In this document: positions 44,577-53,663 of the stretch, in pieces
Layout of the letters: the number at the start of each line of letters is the position of its first letter
Position numbering within the stretch: position 1 is the first letter of the stretch
Assembly (NCBI GenBank): GCA_023150935.1
Contig: JAKLJW010000002.1
Location: 1 to 64,000, forward strand
Source: Candidatus Binatia bacterium
GTDB taxonomy: Bacteria > Desulfobacterota > Binatia > HRBIN30
DNA: 64,000 bases
Direction: 5' to 3'
Notes under the pieces: model-generated
Database searches by the model: none
The model's input: only the letters and a program-made list of their open reading frames with translations
What the model was told of the DNA's origin: nothing
Position numbers and translations under genes: made by a program

Positions 44577-44872
44577 CTCACCGCTGCGGCCATGTCCAGC
44601 AGACTGCCCACCAGAAACCCTTGCAGAAACATGATCGCGAGGATGACGAGGATCGGAGAGAAGTCGATACCGCCGGCAAACAACGGAACACGGCGGCGCA
44701 GTGGGGCAAGGACGGGCTCCGTCGCGCTGTACAGAAACCGCACGATGGGATTGTATGGGTCGGGATTGACCCACGAAATGACGGCGCGGGCAATGACGAC
44801 CCACATATACAAATTGAGGATCACTTGCAGAACCTGGGCGATCCCCAACAGCAGATTCGACACGACGAACAT
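44573..44872 (-). CDS. yggT: YggT-family membrane protein
   Basis: A 99-residue inner-membrane protein with two hydrophobic segments (LLLGIAQVLQVILNLYMWVV and ILVILAIMFLQGFLVGSLLD) and the family signature VISWVNPDPYNPIVRFLYSA then TEPVLAPLRR. YggT proteins affect osmotic tolerance and cell-division-associated membrane functions. ATG 44872 has a GGAGGAGG ribosome binding site, which excludes the longer frame to 44935. Confidence 0.88.
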   Translation of the reverse strand: MFVVSNLLLGIAQVLQVILNLYMWVVIARAVISWVNPDPYNPIVRFLYSATEPVLAPLRRRVPLFAGGIDFSPILVILAIMFLQGFLVGSLLDMAAAVR

Positions 44873-45195
44873 GCCTCCTCCTGACCCGGCGGGCGTCTGT
44901 CGTTTAGCGCGACACCTCCCGCCCCACAAGCGCACCGGCGAGTGGCACGCGGCGCCTTGACGCTATGACGCGGGGTAGGGCAATTAAGGACGCCAGCGGA
45001 TGGGTTCGGCCGCGCATTGACTCGGAGAGCCGTTGGTTTCGCCTGCCGGCCGAGAGCGCCCTTCCGAGCGCCGCCGGGAGAGGCCGGCTCGTCCGGGCGA
45101 CCGGAGCAAGTTCCTCGCTGCCCCGCCCCGATCGCCGGTGCGAATAGGTCGCCTCACTTGCGCCGAACTCGACTAAGTGCAAGGCCCGTCTGACG
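44873..45195. other. Intergenic region between yggT and the flippase-like gene
   Basis: About 320 bp holding divergent promoters; no gene, repeat or hairpin could be supported. Confidence 0.35.
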
Positions 45196-46302
45196 ATGCC
45201 CCCCACCGCGCCCGCCGGTCCACCGCAACCCGCACCGCCTTCGGAGGCCAACCGTGGTCCGGGACGGCACGTTCACATGCTCTCCTGGGCACTGCTCGTG
45301 GGACTGGCGGTCCTGGTGGTCATGTTTGTGGCTGCCGACGGCCAGAAGCTTCTCGAGACCGCGGCGACCATAGACTGGGTTCTCCTGGCGCTGCCGCTTG
45401 CCTGCGGCATCGCCAGCTACGTCGTGATGGCCCTGTCGTATGCCGGGATCGCCACGGCAGCCGGCGCACGAATCCCCTATTGGGAGATGCTCAAGATTAC
45501 GTTCGTCGCCAACACCATGAACTACGTGGTGTCGGCCGGGGGCTTGAGCGGGTTTGCCGTCCGCCTCTACTACTTCGTGCGCCTCGGCACCCCGTCCGGA
45601 ACCGCCGTCATCATCTCTTTGATCCAGACGTTCCTGACCAACCTCGTTCTCCTGTTCTTCCTGCTCGGCGGGTTCACGTACTTGCTGCAAGCCCACGAAC
45701 TGCGCGGCTATGCGCTGGGGACGATTGCCGTGCTGCTCTCCGTCTTCGTCCTCGCGGCCGCGGTGGCTTTGCTTCTGCTCTTGCACCACGAACTCCGGCG
45801 CCGGACGCTGTTTATCCTCGCCGAGACGGCCCACTGGTTGCTTCACAAGCTGGTGCCGCGGCACAAGCCTCCACGCGTGCACGTCTGGCGCTTCCAGCGC
45901 AACCTGAACCGGGGCATCGCGTTCATGGTCGCCCGCAAGCGGCACATGATCGGCCCGACGCTTTGGATATTGCTCGATTGGGTGATCACCCTGCTCGTGC
46001 TGTACACGGCGTTCCTCGCGGTGCGCCACCCGGTTCCGATCTCGTTTGTGATCGTAGGATTTGCCGTCGGCATGATCCTGTCGTTGGTGTCGTTTATCCC
46101 GGGCGGACTCGGGGTCATGGAGGGGTCGATGGCGGCCATCTTCGCCAGCCTGGCGGTCCCCTTCGAGACCGCCGTGGTCGCGGCGTTGATTTTCCGGGTC
46201 GCCTACTATTTCGTCCCGATGGTCGTCAGCGTGTTCTTCTTCCGTCGGATGTTGCTGCAGGGGGCCCGCGCGGCGCCGGCGGTTCTGGAAAGCCAATCCT
46301 GA
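45196..46302 (+). CDS. Lysylphosphatidylglycerol synthase TM-like / UPF0104 membrane protein
   Basis: A 368-residue polytopic membrane protein with about eight helices and the family loops YWEMLKITFVANTMNYVVSA, GGLSGFAVRLYYFVRLGTPS and SFIPGGLGVMEGSMAAIFAS. The family includes YbhN/AglD and the membrane part of MprF; members are linked to lipid or polyprenyl-lipid flipping. No cytoplasmic aminoacyl-transferase domain is present. An ATG further in (before LSWALLVG) is also possible. The carboxypeptidase gene follows 98 nt later on the same strand. Confidence 0.8.
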   Translation: MPPTAPAGPPQPAPPSEANRGPGRHVHMLSWALLVGLAVLVVMFVAADGQKLLETAATIDWVLLALPLACGIASYVVMALSYAGIATAAGARIPYWEMLKITFVANTMNYVVSAGGLSGFAVRLYYFVRLGTPSGTAVIISLIQTFLTNLVLLFFLLGGFTYLLQAHELRGYALGTIAVLLSVFVLAAAVALLLLLHHELRRRTLFILAETAHWLLHKLVPRHKPPRVHVWRFQRNLNRGIAFMVARKRHMIGPTLWILLDWVITLLVLYTAFLAVRHPVPISFVIVGFAVGMILSLVSFIPGGLGVMEGSMAAIFASLAVPFETAVVAALIFRVAYYFVPMVVSVFFFRRMLLQGARAAPAVLESQS

Positions 46303-46400
46303 GGCCCGAGCGCGTTGCCCGAGCGCCCGGGTTGGTTGACAAGGCGGGAGTATTCCCTGAAGATCGTGCAGTGGGGTCGGGTGGCCGAGGAACGCTTCGC

Positions 46401-47714
46401 ATGGGTGCTGCACTGCGCGTTCTCCCCGTTCTCGGGGCGCTCCTACTGGCCGTCGCAGCGACCTGGGCCGAGGAGCCGGGCCGCGTCGTCACCGCCAAGT
46501 CCGGTATTCTGATCGACAATCAGACCGGTCAGGTCATCTGGCAACGACAGCCCGATTTACCTCTGCCGCCGGCCAGCACGACGAAGGTCGTTACCGCCAT
46601 GGTCGCCCTGGAAAGCGGTCGTCTGGACGATTCGCTGTGGGTTTCGAAAGACGCCGCGCGAACGCCGGCTTCCAAGATTCATCTCCGAGCCGGATGGCGC
46701 ATACGCGTGCGCGATCTTGTCTATGCCGTGCTGCTCAACTCCGCCAACGATGCCAGCGTGGTCATCGCCGAGGGGCTTTCCGGGTCGGTCGAGGAATTCG
46801 CCCGCCGCATGAACCGGCATGCGCAGCGTCTCGGTGCGTGGAATACCCACTTCGTCAACCCCAACGGCCTCCCCGCCGATAATCACTACTCGACGTCGCG
46901 AGACCTGGCGACCGTGTTCGGCCGTGCCCTCGAAAACCCGGAGTTCGCTCGTATCGTCGCGACGAAGACGTCGACCATCGTACCCGCCGCCGGATCGACG
47001 CGAGCGATCTCCCTGCGCAATCACAACCGGCTCCTCGACGACTACCATATTCACGTCGTCGGCAAGACGGGTTGGACGCGCGCCTCGAAGAAATGCTTCG
47101 TCGGCGCCGGGACCCTCGGGGGGCGCCGGATCCTTGTCGCAATTCTCGGTTCCACGGACCTCTGGGGCGATCTGAAGACGTTGTTCGCCTACGGCTTTCG
47201 GGAGGAGACCGGACCGATCCTCGAGCCGGCGCAGCGCGCCGCGGCACCGACGCGCGACTCCATCGCGGCGAGCGACGCCTGGAACAAGGCGTCGGCCGAG
47301 GCCTCGCTCTCGACCGCCTTCGGTAAGCCGACCCGCGCCGGTCGGACCGAGACCGCGCGGGTGTACACCAACGAGGATCTGACCGCGACCCGGTCGCGTA
47401 TAGCGCCCCGAACCAACTCCCAGTCTGCGTCGCGGCGCAAGGCCGACGGTAGCGCCACGGTCGCCAGGGCAGGCAAGTCGCGACCGTACTACTCGGTTCG
47501 ACTCGGTGCTTTCAGCTCGCGCGCGCAAGCCGAACGGCTGCGCGCGACAATGGCGCGCAAGGGCTACAAAGCGACCGTCGTCCGGGTCCGTCAGAAGAAG
47601 GGTGACTCGTACCGCGTTACCATCGGCGGCTACCGCGACCGCGGTCAGGCGCAAAAGGCGGCCAAACAAATCGCCCGCGCGCACCCCGGACTCCGCGCCG
47701 TCGTCGACGGCTGA
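46401..47714 (+). CDS. dacA: D-alanyl-D-alanine carboxypeptidase (S11) with C-terminal SPOR domain
   Basis: A 437-residue penicillin-binding protein of the PBP5/6 type. A signal peptide (residues 1-23, ending TWAEE) exports it. Catalytic motifs: Ser59-x-x-Lys62 (STTK), Ser114-Ala-Asn116 and Lys222-Thr-Gly224. It trims the terminal D-Ala of stem peptides. Residues ~360-437 form a SPOR domain (PYYSVRLGAFSSRAQAERLR, GDSYRVTIGGYRDRGQAQKA), which binds denuded glycan at division sites, instead of the usual amphipathic membrane anchor. ATG 46401 has GAGGAA upstream. Confidence 0.88.
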   Translation: MGAALRVLPVLGALLLAVAATWAEEPGRVVTAKSGILIDNQTGQVIWQRQPDLPLPPASTTKVVTAMVALESGRLDDSLWVSKDAARTPASKIHLRAGWRIRVRDLVYAVLLNSANDASVVIAEGLSGSVEEFARRMNRHAQRLGAWNTHFVNPNGLPADNHYSTSRDLATVFGRALENPEFARIVATKTSTIVPAAGSTRAISLRNHNRLLDDYHIHVVGKTGWTRASKKCFVGAGTLGGRRILVAILGSTDLWGDLKTLFAYGFREETGPILEPAQRAAAPTRDSIAASDAWNKASAEASLSTAFGKPTRAGRTETARVYTNEDLTATRSRIAPRTNSQSASRRKADGSATVARAGKSRPYYSVRLGAFSSRAQAERLRATMARKGYKATVVRVRQKKGDSYRVTIGGYRDRGQAQKAAKQIARAHPGLRAVVDG

Positions 47715-47726
47715 GTCGAAGCGCGG

Positions 47727-49013
47727 TCACAAGCCGCCCGCCCGCCTTACCTCGCGCAAGAGCGCGATGTTGTCCGAATGCCCGGTCATACGCGCCGTGA
47801 TCTTGCCGCGCAGCGGCCTCCCCAGCAGATACATATCGCCCATGATGTCCAGGATCTTGTGCCGGGCGAACTCGTCGTCGAATCGCAGGGTAGTATTCAC
47901 GACCTTCTCGTCGTCGATGAGTATACAGTTGTCGAGCCGTCCCCCGTTGGCCAATCCCATCGCCGCCATCGCCTTCATGTCGCGCAGGAACCCGAACGTG
48001 CGGGCGGGAGCTATCTCGGCGCGGAACGACTCCGGTCCCCGGTGAATGTAGGTATACTGTTGCTCGCCCACCGGCGGCGGGTAACGCAGCGTGTACGCGA
48101 TCGCGAATCCGTCCATCGGCTCGATGCCAATGCACTCGCCGTCCGGCTTGCCAACCATTATCGGCCGGTGGATGACCAGTTGTTCGATCGTGCCGTCCTG
48201 CTCGGTAACGCCCGCCGACTCGATGAGCTCGCAGAACTCGATGGCCGAGCCGTCCATAATCGGCGTCTCTTCCTGCATCTTCACGAGCAAGTTCGTAATG
48301 CCGTAGGCGTGCAGCGTCGCCAGCAGATGCTCCACCGTCTTGGCCGTCACGCCGCGCCGATAGAGGGTCGTCGAGTAACCCGTGGAGTCGACCCAATCCA
48401 GGTGAGCCGGGACGCTCTCGTCGGCGGACAGACTCGTAAAGAGAATGCCGCTGCGCGGAGGGAGCGGCTGCAGGATCAAGCCGGTCTTCGTGCCGGAATG
48501 CAATCCCCGCCCGCTCGCCACGACACTGCGCGCGATGGTGCGCTCGTGCAGCACTAGCCCCGTTGCCGCCGCGCCGGCGGGCCCGCCCGATGCGCCCGCA
48601 ACTTCCACCTCGGTCCCGCTGCCCGCCGTCCCCGGATAGCGCGCACTTTCCGCATGGTGATCGAGCGCCCGATTGACGATGCGCACCAGTCCGTCGAGCG
48701 AAAAGGGTTTTTCGATGAAGTCGAAGGCGCCCAACTTGGTCGCCTGCACCGCGGTTTCGATGTTGCCGTGCCCGGAAATGACGATGACTTCCGGCGGCCG
48801 CTCGGTGCCGTGAAGCTCGCGCAGCAACTGCAACCCATCGACGTCCGGCATCCAGATGTCGAGGATCACCAGCTCGGGGCTTTCCTGCCGGATGAGGTCC
48901 CGCGCCTGACCGCCGTCGGCCGCCTCCAGAACCCGCAATCCCTCGTCGCTTAGAACGCCTCGCACCGAGGCGCGGATCTCCGGCTGGTCGTCGACGACGA
49001 GTACGGTCGGCAT
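47727..49013 (-). CDS. lpxC: Response-regulator receiver domain fused to LpxC deacetylase
   Basis: A 428-residue fusion in one uninterrupted frame. Residues 1-118 are a complete receiver domain: Asp8/Asp9, phospho-acceptor Asp52 (LVILDIWMPDVDG), Ser80, Lys102 (EKPFS). A Gly/Ala-rich linker (~121-151) leads to full LpxC (~152-428): TVEHLLATLHAYGI with zinc His229, PIMDGSA, HKILDIMGD (His385, Asp389) and TGHSDN with His412. LpxC commits UDP-acyl-GlcNAc to lipid A. ATG 49013 follows GAGGAGG at 6 nt, 10 nt after the kinase stop. The receiver thus replaces the AAA+/DNA-binding part of an NtrX-type partner. Confidence 0.9.
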   Translation of the reverse strand: MPTVLVVDDQPEIRASVRGVLSDEGLRVLEAADGGQARDLIRQESPELVILDIWMPDVDGLQLLRELHGTERPPEVIVISGHGNIETAVQATKLGAFDFIEKPFSLDGLVRIVNRALDHHAESARYPGTAGSGTEVEVAGASGGPAGAAATGLVLHERTIARSVVASGRGLHSGTKTGLILQPLPPRSGILFTSLSADESVPAHLDWVDSTGYSTTLYRRGVTAKTVEHLLATLHAYGITNLLVKMQEETPIMDGSAIEFCELIESAGVTEQDGTIEQLVIHRPIMVGKPDGECIGIEPMDGFAIAYTLRYPPPVGEQQYTYIHRGPESFRAEIAPARTFGFLRDMKAMAAMGLANGGRLDNCILIDDEKVVNTTLRFDDEFARHKILDIMGDMYLLGRPLRGKITARMTGHSDNIALLREVRRAGGL

Positions 49014-49023
49014 GCTGTCCTCC

Positions 49024-51267
49024 TCACGCGTGAGCGGCGACCCGCGTCCCCGCCCCGGCTCGCAGCACGGGAAACTCGATGACGAACCGCGTCCCTCGCG
49101 GCGCATTGTCACGGACCCGAATATACGCTTGATGGTCCGCCAGAATAGATGCGACGATGGCCAGACCGAGACCGGTCCCGTCCTTTTTCGTTGAAAAGTA
49201 CGGCTCGAACAGCCGCATCTTCGCGTCGCCACTCAGCCCGGGGCCGTTATCCGCCAGTTCGAGGCGCACCAGCCCCGGCACCGGCAGCACTGCGGTGTTT
49301 ATCTCGATGCGCCCGCCGCCGGGGGCATCTTTGGACGCCGTCACGGCGTTGTCGAGCATGTTGATGAGCGCACGCTTGATCGCTTCGCGATCCAGACCGA
49401 CCGGGGGCAGTTCCGGTCCGAGCTGCACGTCGAAGCGGATCTCCGGATGCGCCTCGCGATAAAGCACCAGCGCTTCCTCAACCACGCCGTTCAGATCGCT
49501 CGCCACCAGCTCCAGCGCCGGTAGCCGCGCGAACATCGAGAACTCGTTCACCATGCGCTTCAGTTCGTCGACCTGCCGTCCGATCGTCCGCGTGCACTCG
49601 TCGAACACCCCGCCGTCGGCCTCGCCGAGCAACGCGCCGTACCGTTTGCGCAGGCGCTGCGCCGAGAGCTGGATGGGCGTGAGCGGGTTCTTGATTTCGT
49701 GCGCCAGACGCCGCGCCACCTCGCGCCAGGCCTCCATGCGCTGCACCCGCTGCAAGTGGGTCACGTCCTCGAGAAACAACATCGTCCCCCGGCGTAGCCC
49801 GGCCTCGTCACGCAAGGCCGTTACCGTGACCAGCGCCGTGACGATGTGCTCGCCCCCGACGAGTTTCACCTGTCGTTGCACTTCGTCGGCCGGCGATAAC
49901 AGCTCCTCGTGAACCGCCGCGGCCACCGCGCGCAGGTCGGAGCGTTCGAACGCGTCCATCCACCCGACGCCCCGAACCGCGGCCAGCCGTACTCCGAGCA
50001 TGCGCTCGGCAGCCCGGTTGACCATCGCCACCTGTCCGGCACCGTCCAGCGACACCACTCCGGCAGCGATGTTCTCCAGAATGCTCTCGAGCTCCGTGCG
50101 GCGCTCCACCACCTCCGCATTCATCTGCTGGAGCGCACAGGTCATCTGGTTGAACGAATCGACCAGCACCGCCACATCGGCGTCGCTCCCGGCTTCAATG
50201 CGATGATCCCAGTTGCCCTGCGCGACTTCCCGGGTTCCTTCGGCCAGACGCCGCAACGGCACGGTGATCGCCCGCGCCTGACGTAACCCAAACCAGGTCG
50301 CCAGAAAAACCACGGCCAGAGTCACCAGAGCCAGGGTCAGGATGTAGCCGTTCTTGATCGGCTGCTTCATGGACGCCAGCGTCCGGTACTCGTGATAGGC
50401 CCGCGCCAGATCGCGCGCCGTCTGGCTGACCCGCCGCGGCACCAGGTAATCGACGGCCACGGCGCCCAGCACGGCGCCCTGCGCTCCGTGAATCGGCGAC
50501 CCGACGCGGATGATGTCGGTTCGACCATAGGGTATCGTGCTCGCCGCATCCTCGCCTTCGAGCAGCTCGCTGAGCAGATCGGGGGACTCGACGCTGGACG
50601 CCCGCGCCAGCTCGGTGCTGGCCGACCGGGCCAGGCTCTTGCCGTCGGGACCGAAAACCTGCACCGCGGCCAATCCGAACTCGGTCCGCTTGGCTTCCAC
50701 GAAACGCTGCAGACCGGTGCGGTGTCCGGCGCCCAGCATGCCGCGCTCCTCGACTTGCCGCGCCATTTCGTCAGCGAAGTGCTGCGCGTTGCTGGCTGCG
50801 AACTGATAGTAGCTCTCGGCAACATCGAGAGAGCCTTCCAGCGAACTCTCGACGCGCACGTTGAACCAGGTATCGAACGCCGCCGTCAGCACGCTCTCCG
50901 AGACGAAAAACAACAGGGTCGCCGGCACCAGCGTCAGGCCGGTAAAGGCCAGCACCAACCGCGTCCGCAAACGCGACCCGAAGATGCCCCGCCGCCGCTC
51001 CAGCGCCAGCTTCATCAGGTTCCGCGTCAATAGAAAGACGAACAGGACCAGCAGCACCAGGTTCAGATTGACCAGCAGGAAGTAAATGATGTTGCCCGAG
51101 AGGCCGGCGCTGCTGCGCAGCTCGGGCAGGCGCGCTTCGAGAACGGCGAAGCCCACGAGCGCGACCGCGGTCACGACGATGATTACCAGCTCGCGCCGAC
51201 GCCGGCGGCGCTCGTCGGGAGGCAGCGCCGGCCCCTGCTCGCGCCAACGATCCAGCCAGCGGTCCAT
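49024..51267 (-). CDS. ntrY: NtrY-like sensor histidine kinase
   Basis: A 747-residue membrane kinase. Hydrophobic segments near residues 28-48, 62-86 and 100-125 precede a ~200-residue periplasmic sensor, another TM helix, HAMP (ITVPLRRLAEGTREVAQGNW), PAS (RTELESILENIAAGVVSLDG), and HisKA with His523 (LAHEIKNPLTPIQLSAQR). The ATPase has NMLDNAV (N-box ~636), ADNGPGLSG (~673) and DGTGLGLAIVASIL (~697). The NtrY layout is complete. The next gene, 10 nt downstream, is receiver-LpxC, the probable partner. ATG 51267 is chosen; a frame from 51330 adds unrelated residues. Confidence 0.88.
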   Translation of the reverse strand: MDRWLDRWREQGPALPPDERRRRRRELVIIVVTAVALVGFAVLEARLPELRSSAGLSGNIIYFLLVNLNLVLLVLFVFLLTRNLMKLALERRRGIFGSRLRTRLVLAFTGLTLVPATLLFFVSESVLTAAFDTWFNVRVESSLEGSLDVAESYYQFAASNAQHFADEMARQVEERGMLGAGHRTGLQRFVEAKRTEFGLAAVQVFGPDGKSLARSASTELARASSVESPDLLSELLEGEDAASTIPYGRTDIIRVGSPIHGAQGAVLGAVAVDYLVPRRVSQTARDLARAYHEYRTLASMKQPIKNGYILTLALVTLAVVFLATWFGLRQARAITVPLRRLAEGTREVAQGNWDHRIEAGSDADVAVLVDSFNQMTCALQQMNAEVVERRTELESILENIAAGVVSLDGAGQVAMVNRAAERMLGVRLAAVRGVGWMDAFERSDLRAVAAAVHEELLSPADEVQRQVKLVGGEHIVTALVTVTALRDEAGLRRGTMLFLEDVTHLQRVQRMEAWREVARRLAHEIKNPLTPIQLSAQRLRKRYGALLGEADGGVFDECTRTIGRQVDELKRMVNEFSMFARLPALELVASDLNGVVEEALVLYREAHPEIRFDVQLGPELPPVGLDREAIKRALINMLDNAVTASKDAPGGGRIEINTAVLPVPGLVRLELADNGPGLSGDAKMRLFEPYFSTKKDGTGLGLAIVASILADHQAYIRVRDNAPRGTRFVIEFPVLRAGAGTRVAAHA

Positions 51268-51386
51268 GCAGTGAGCGGATTCTAGAAACCCCCCGCTCCT
51301 GACGCAAGCGAACCCCCGTGGCGCGCCCATCGGCGAATTCTTGCGCGGCTCTTGCGCACGACCGGCCGGTCGGTCGATGCTGAGAC

Positions 51387-52091
51387 ATGCCCTCCGTCCT
51401 CGCGCCTCCCACCGACCCCGTGCTCGTGCGGGTTGCCGACCGCGCCCTCGAGCTGGTGCGTCCCGACACCGTCGTCGGCCTTGGCACCGGACGCGCCGCC
51501 ACCGCGTTCGTACACCGCCTCGCCGTTCGTGTCCGCGACGGCCTGCGCATCCGCGGTGTTCCCACGTCGCGAACGACTGCCGATCTCGCTCGCGGTCTCG
51601 GTATCCCCCTCGCGACCCTCGACGAGGAGGACACGCTCGATCTAACCTGCGACGGCGCCGACGAAGTCGACCCGCATCTCGACCTGATCAAGGGATATGG
51701 CGGAGCTCTGGTGCGCGAAAAGATCGTCGCCGCCGCTTCACGGCAGGAAATCATTCTCGTCGGCAACGAGAAGCTGGTGCCGGTGCTCGGCAGTCGCGGC
51801 AAGCTCCCGGTCGAAGTCATCCCGTTCGCCGAAGCTTTCTGTCGCCGCCGCATTGCCGGTCTCGGTTTGCGCCCGGTGCTGCGGCTTCACGAGGAGAAGC
51901 CCTTCATCACCGACAGCGGCAACCACATCCTCGATTGTGGCACCGATCCGATCTCCGACCCGGCCGCACTCGATCTGGCCCTACGTTCCATCCCCGGCGT
52001 CGTCGGCACGGGTCTCTTCACCGGCATGGCCCATCGCGTCCTCGTCGGCACTCCCGACGGCGTGCGCGAGCTGCTTCGGCCGGGGATCTGA
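51387..52091 (+). CDS. rpiA: Ribose-5-phosphate isomerase A
   Basis: A 234-residue RpiA interconverting ribose- and ribulose-5-phosphate. Conserved blocks: VVGLGTGRAATAFVHRLAVR, LDLTCDGADEVDPHLDLIKG (catalytic Asp), GYGGALVREKIVAAASRQEI, LGSRGKLPVEVIPFAEAF and DSGNHILDCGTDPI. Length and order are canonical. It is divergent from the kinase gene. It supplies ribose-5-phosphate for PRPP and so for the purine and riboflavin pathways encoded earlier in the window, although it is not in their operon. Confidence 0.92.
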   Translation: MPSVLAPPTDPVLVRVADRALELVRPDTVVGLGTGRAATAFVHRLAVRVRDGLRIRGVPTSRTTADLARGLGIPLATLDEEDTLDLTCDGADEVDPHLDLIKGYGGALVREKIVAAASRQEIILVGNEKLVPVLGSRGKLPVEVIPFAEAFCRRRIAGLGLRPVLRLHEEKPFITDSGNHILDCGTDPISDPAALDLALRSIPGVVGTGLFTGMAHRVLVGTPDGVRELLRPGI

Positions 52092-52149
52092 ACACGCCCG
52101 CGCACGGGGTCCGCCCCGAGCCGCTCGCCGAAGAGCCCGATGTCCGCGG

Positions 52150-52818
52150 TTACCGGGACACCGGTACTGCCACTTTATCCATCCGCCGCAGTATGCTGCC
52201 GGCACGGGCACGGATGTAGCGACTCGGCCGCGCTGCCGACCAGCGCTGCGGATTGGGCAGAATCGCTGCCAGCCTCGCCGCGTTGCCCGCCCCGAGCGCG
52301 GCGCACGTCGTTCCGAACGCCCGTTCCGACGCCGCCTCGCAGCCGTAAACCCCCTCGCCCCAATCGACGATATTCAGATAGACCTCGAGGATGCGCCGCT
52401 TGCTCCACAGCGCTTCCATCCACAGCGTCACGTAAGCCTCCGCGGCTTTCCTGACGATGCCGCGCCCCGGCCACAGCAGCAGCATGCGCGCGCACTGCTG
52501 GCTGATCGTCGACGCCCCCCGCAAACGCCGCCCTCGTTGCCCCGCTTCCCAGGCGGCGTCGATCTCGACCCAATCGAAACCCCGATGCCGCAGGAATCGC
52601 GTGTCCTCCGCCGCGATCACCGCACGCACAATTGCCGGCGACATTGCCTGCAACGGTACCCAGCGGTAGTCGAGTCCCGCCCCACCGATCCAACGCAGCA
52701 CCATGAACGGGGTGACGGGCGGCGGAGCGAATCGACACACCAGCACGACCACCGGCGGCACCGCCAGCAGGCCGACTACCGCCCACCCCACCACCCGCCG
52801 CCAGTGCCCCGCCCGCAC
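52150..52818 (-). CDS. mtgA: Monofunctional peptidoglycan glycosyltransferase MtgA
   Basis: A 222-residue GT51 enzyme polymerising lipid II. One N-terminal membrane helix (VVGWAVVGLLAVPPVVVLVC) is followed by the catalytic Glu in AAEDTRFLRHRGFDWVEI (ED-x5-H-x-G) and the downstream motifs GASTISQQCARMLLL and KRRILEVYLNIVDWGEGVYG. There is no transpeptidase domain. GTG 52818 is preferred because it begins just before the membrane helix and 7 nt after the SDR stop; the frame to 52887 overlaps the SDR gene. Confidence 0.87.
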   Translation of the reverse strand: MRAGHWRRVVGWAVVGLLAVPPVVVLVCRFAPPPVTPFMVLRWIGGAGLDYRWVPLQAMSPAIVRAVIAAEDTRFLRHRGFDWVEIDAAWEAGQRGRRLRGASTISQQCARMLLLWPGRGIVRKAAEAYVTLWMEALWSKRRILEVYLNIVDWGEGVYGCEAASERAFGTTCAALGAGNAARLAAILPNPQRWSAARPSRYIRARAGSILRRMDKVAVPVSR

Positions 52819-52825
52819 GAGCCGT

Positions 52826-53608
52826 CTACCGAAACAGATCGGGCTGCTTGAATGCTGTCCAGCCACGGTCGCAGTTGAGCACCGCACCGGTCAGCGATCG
52901 CGCCGCGTCGCTGGCCAGGAACACAACGAGGTCGGCAATCTCTTCCGGCGTCTGCAACCCCATCGCATGACCACGCTCGAAACCGGCCTTCATCTCCGCG
53001 CTCTGCCAGATCATCGCGTTCATGGGGGTATCGACGTAACCCGGACTGATCGCGTTCACCCGAATGTTCAAGGGCCCGCACCCGACGGCGAGCGATTTCG
53101 TCAACTGCGCCACGCCGCCCTTGGAGGCGGCGTAGCCGTCGAGGCCGCCGAGCGGCAGGTGCGCCATCGACGAGGCCGTGTTGACGATCGATCCTCCGCC
53201 CGCCTCCGCCATGACCGGGATCGCGTAGTGACAGCAGTAAAACACACTCGACAGGTTCACGCGGATTACTCGGTCCCACACCGCCGGATCGACGCGCGGA
53301 GAAAACCCGTCGTCGAACGGCAGCGCGATGCCCGCGTTGTTGTACAGTACGTGGAGCCCGCCGTGCGCCGCAACCGTCTGGGCCACCAGCCGCTCGCACG
53401 CCTCCGGTGTCCCCACATCCGCGGCGATGAACGTTACCGAGCCGCCGGCACGCGCGATCGTCGACACCGTCTCGTTGCCGCCGTCGACGTTGACGTCCGA
53501 GACCACCACTCGCGCCCCGGCTGCTGCCAGCGCCACCGCCCCGGCACGGCCGAGCCCCGACCCGGCCCCCGTTACTATCGCCACCTTGCCATCGAGAAGT
53601 CCGCTCAT
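52826..53608 (-). CDS. Short-chain dehydrogenase/reductase
   Basis: A 260-residue classical SDR. NAD(P)-binding TGAGSGLG (13-20), NNAG (90-93), and the catalytic Tyr159-x-x-x-Lys163 (YAASKGG) with Ser near 146. Asp38 after the second strand (VVVSDVNVDGG) favours NAD(H) over NADP(H). The fold resembles 3-oxoacyl-ACP reductase and 2,5-diketo-gluconate-type dehydrogenases; substrate unknown. The mtgA start follows 7 nt after the stop, so they are probably co-transcribed. Confidence 0.88.
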   Translation of the reverse strand: MSGLLDGKVAIVTGAGSGLGRAGAVALAAAGARVVVSDVNVDGGNETVSTIARAGGSVTFIAADVGTPEACERLVAQTVAAHGGLHVLYNNAGIALPFDDGFSPRVDPAVWDRVIRVNLSSVFYCCHYAIPVMAEAGGGSIVNTASSMAHLPLGGLDGYAASKGGVAQLTKSLAVGCGPLNIRVNAISPGYVDTPMNAMIWQSAEMKAGFERGHAMGLQTPEEIADLVVFLASDAARSLTGAVLNCDRGWTAFKQPDLFR

Positions 53609-53663
53609 GGGTAGCCACCCTAGCCGATTTTGCCGGACGGCTACACCCGCAACGACGCGGGGT

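Noticed and set aside
47727..49013. Receiver-LpxC fusion as a possible sequencing artefact
   Set aside because: The frame is continuous from a well-placed ATG with a strong ribosome binding site, both domains are complete and a flexible linker joins them; a chance frameshift would not keep both in phase.
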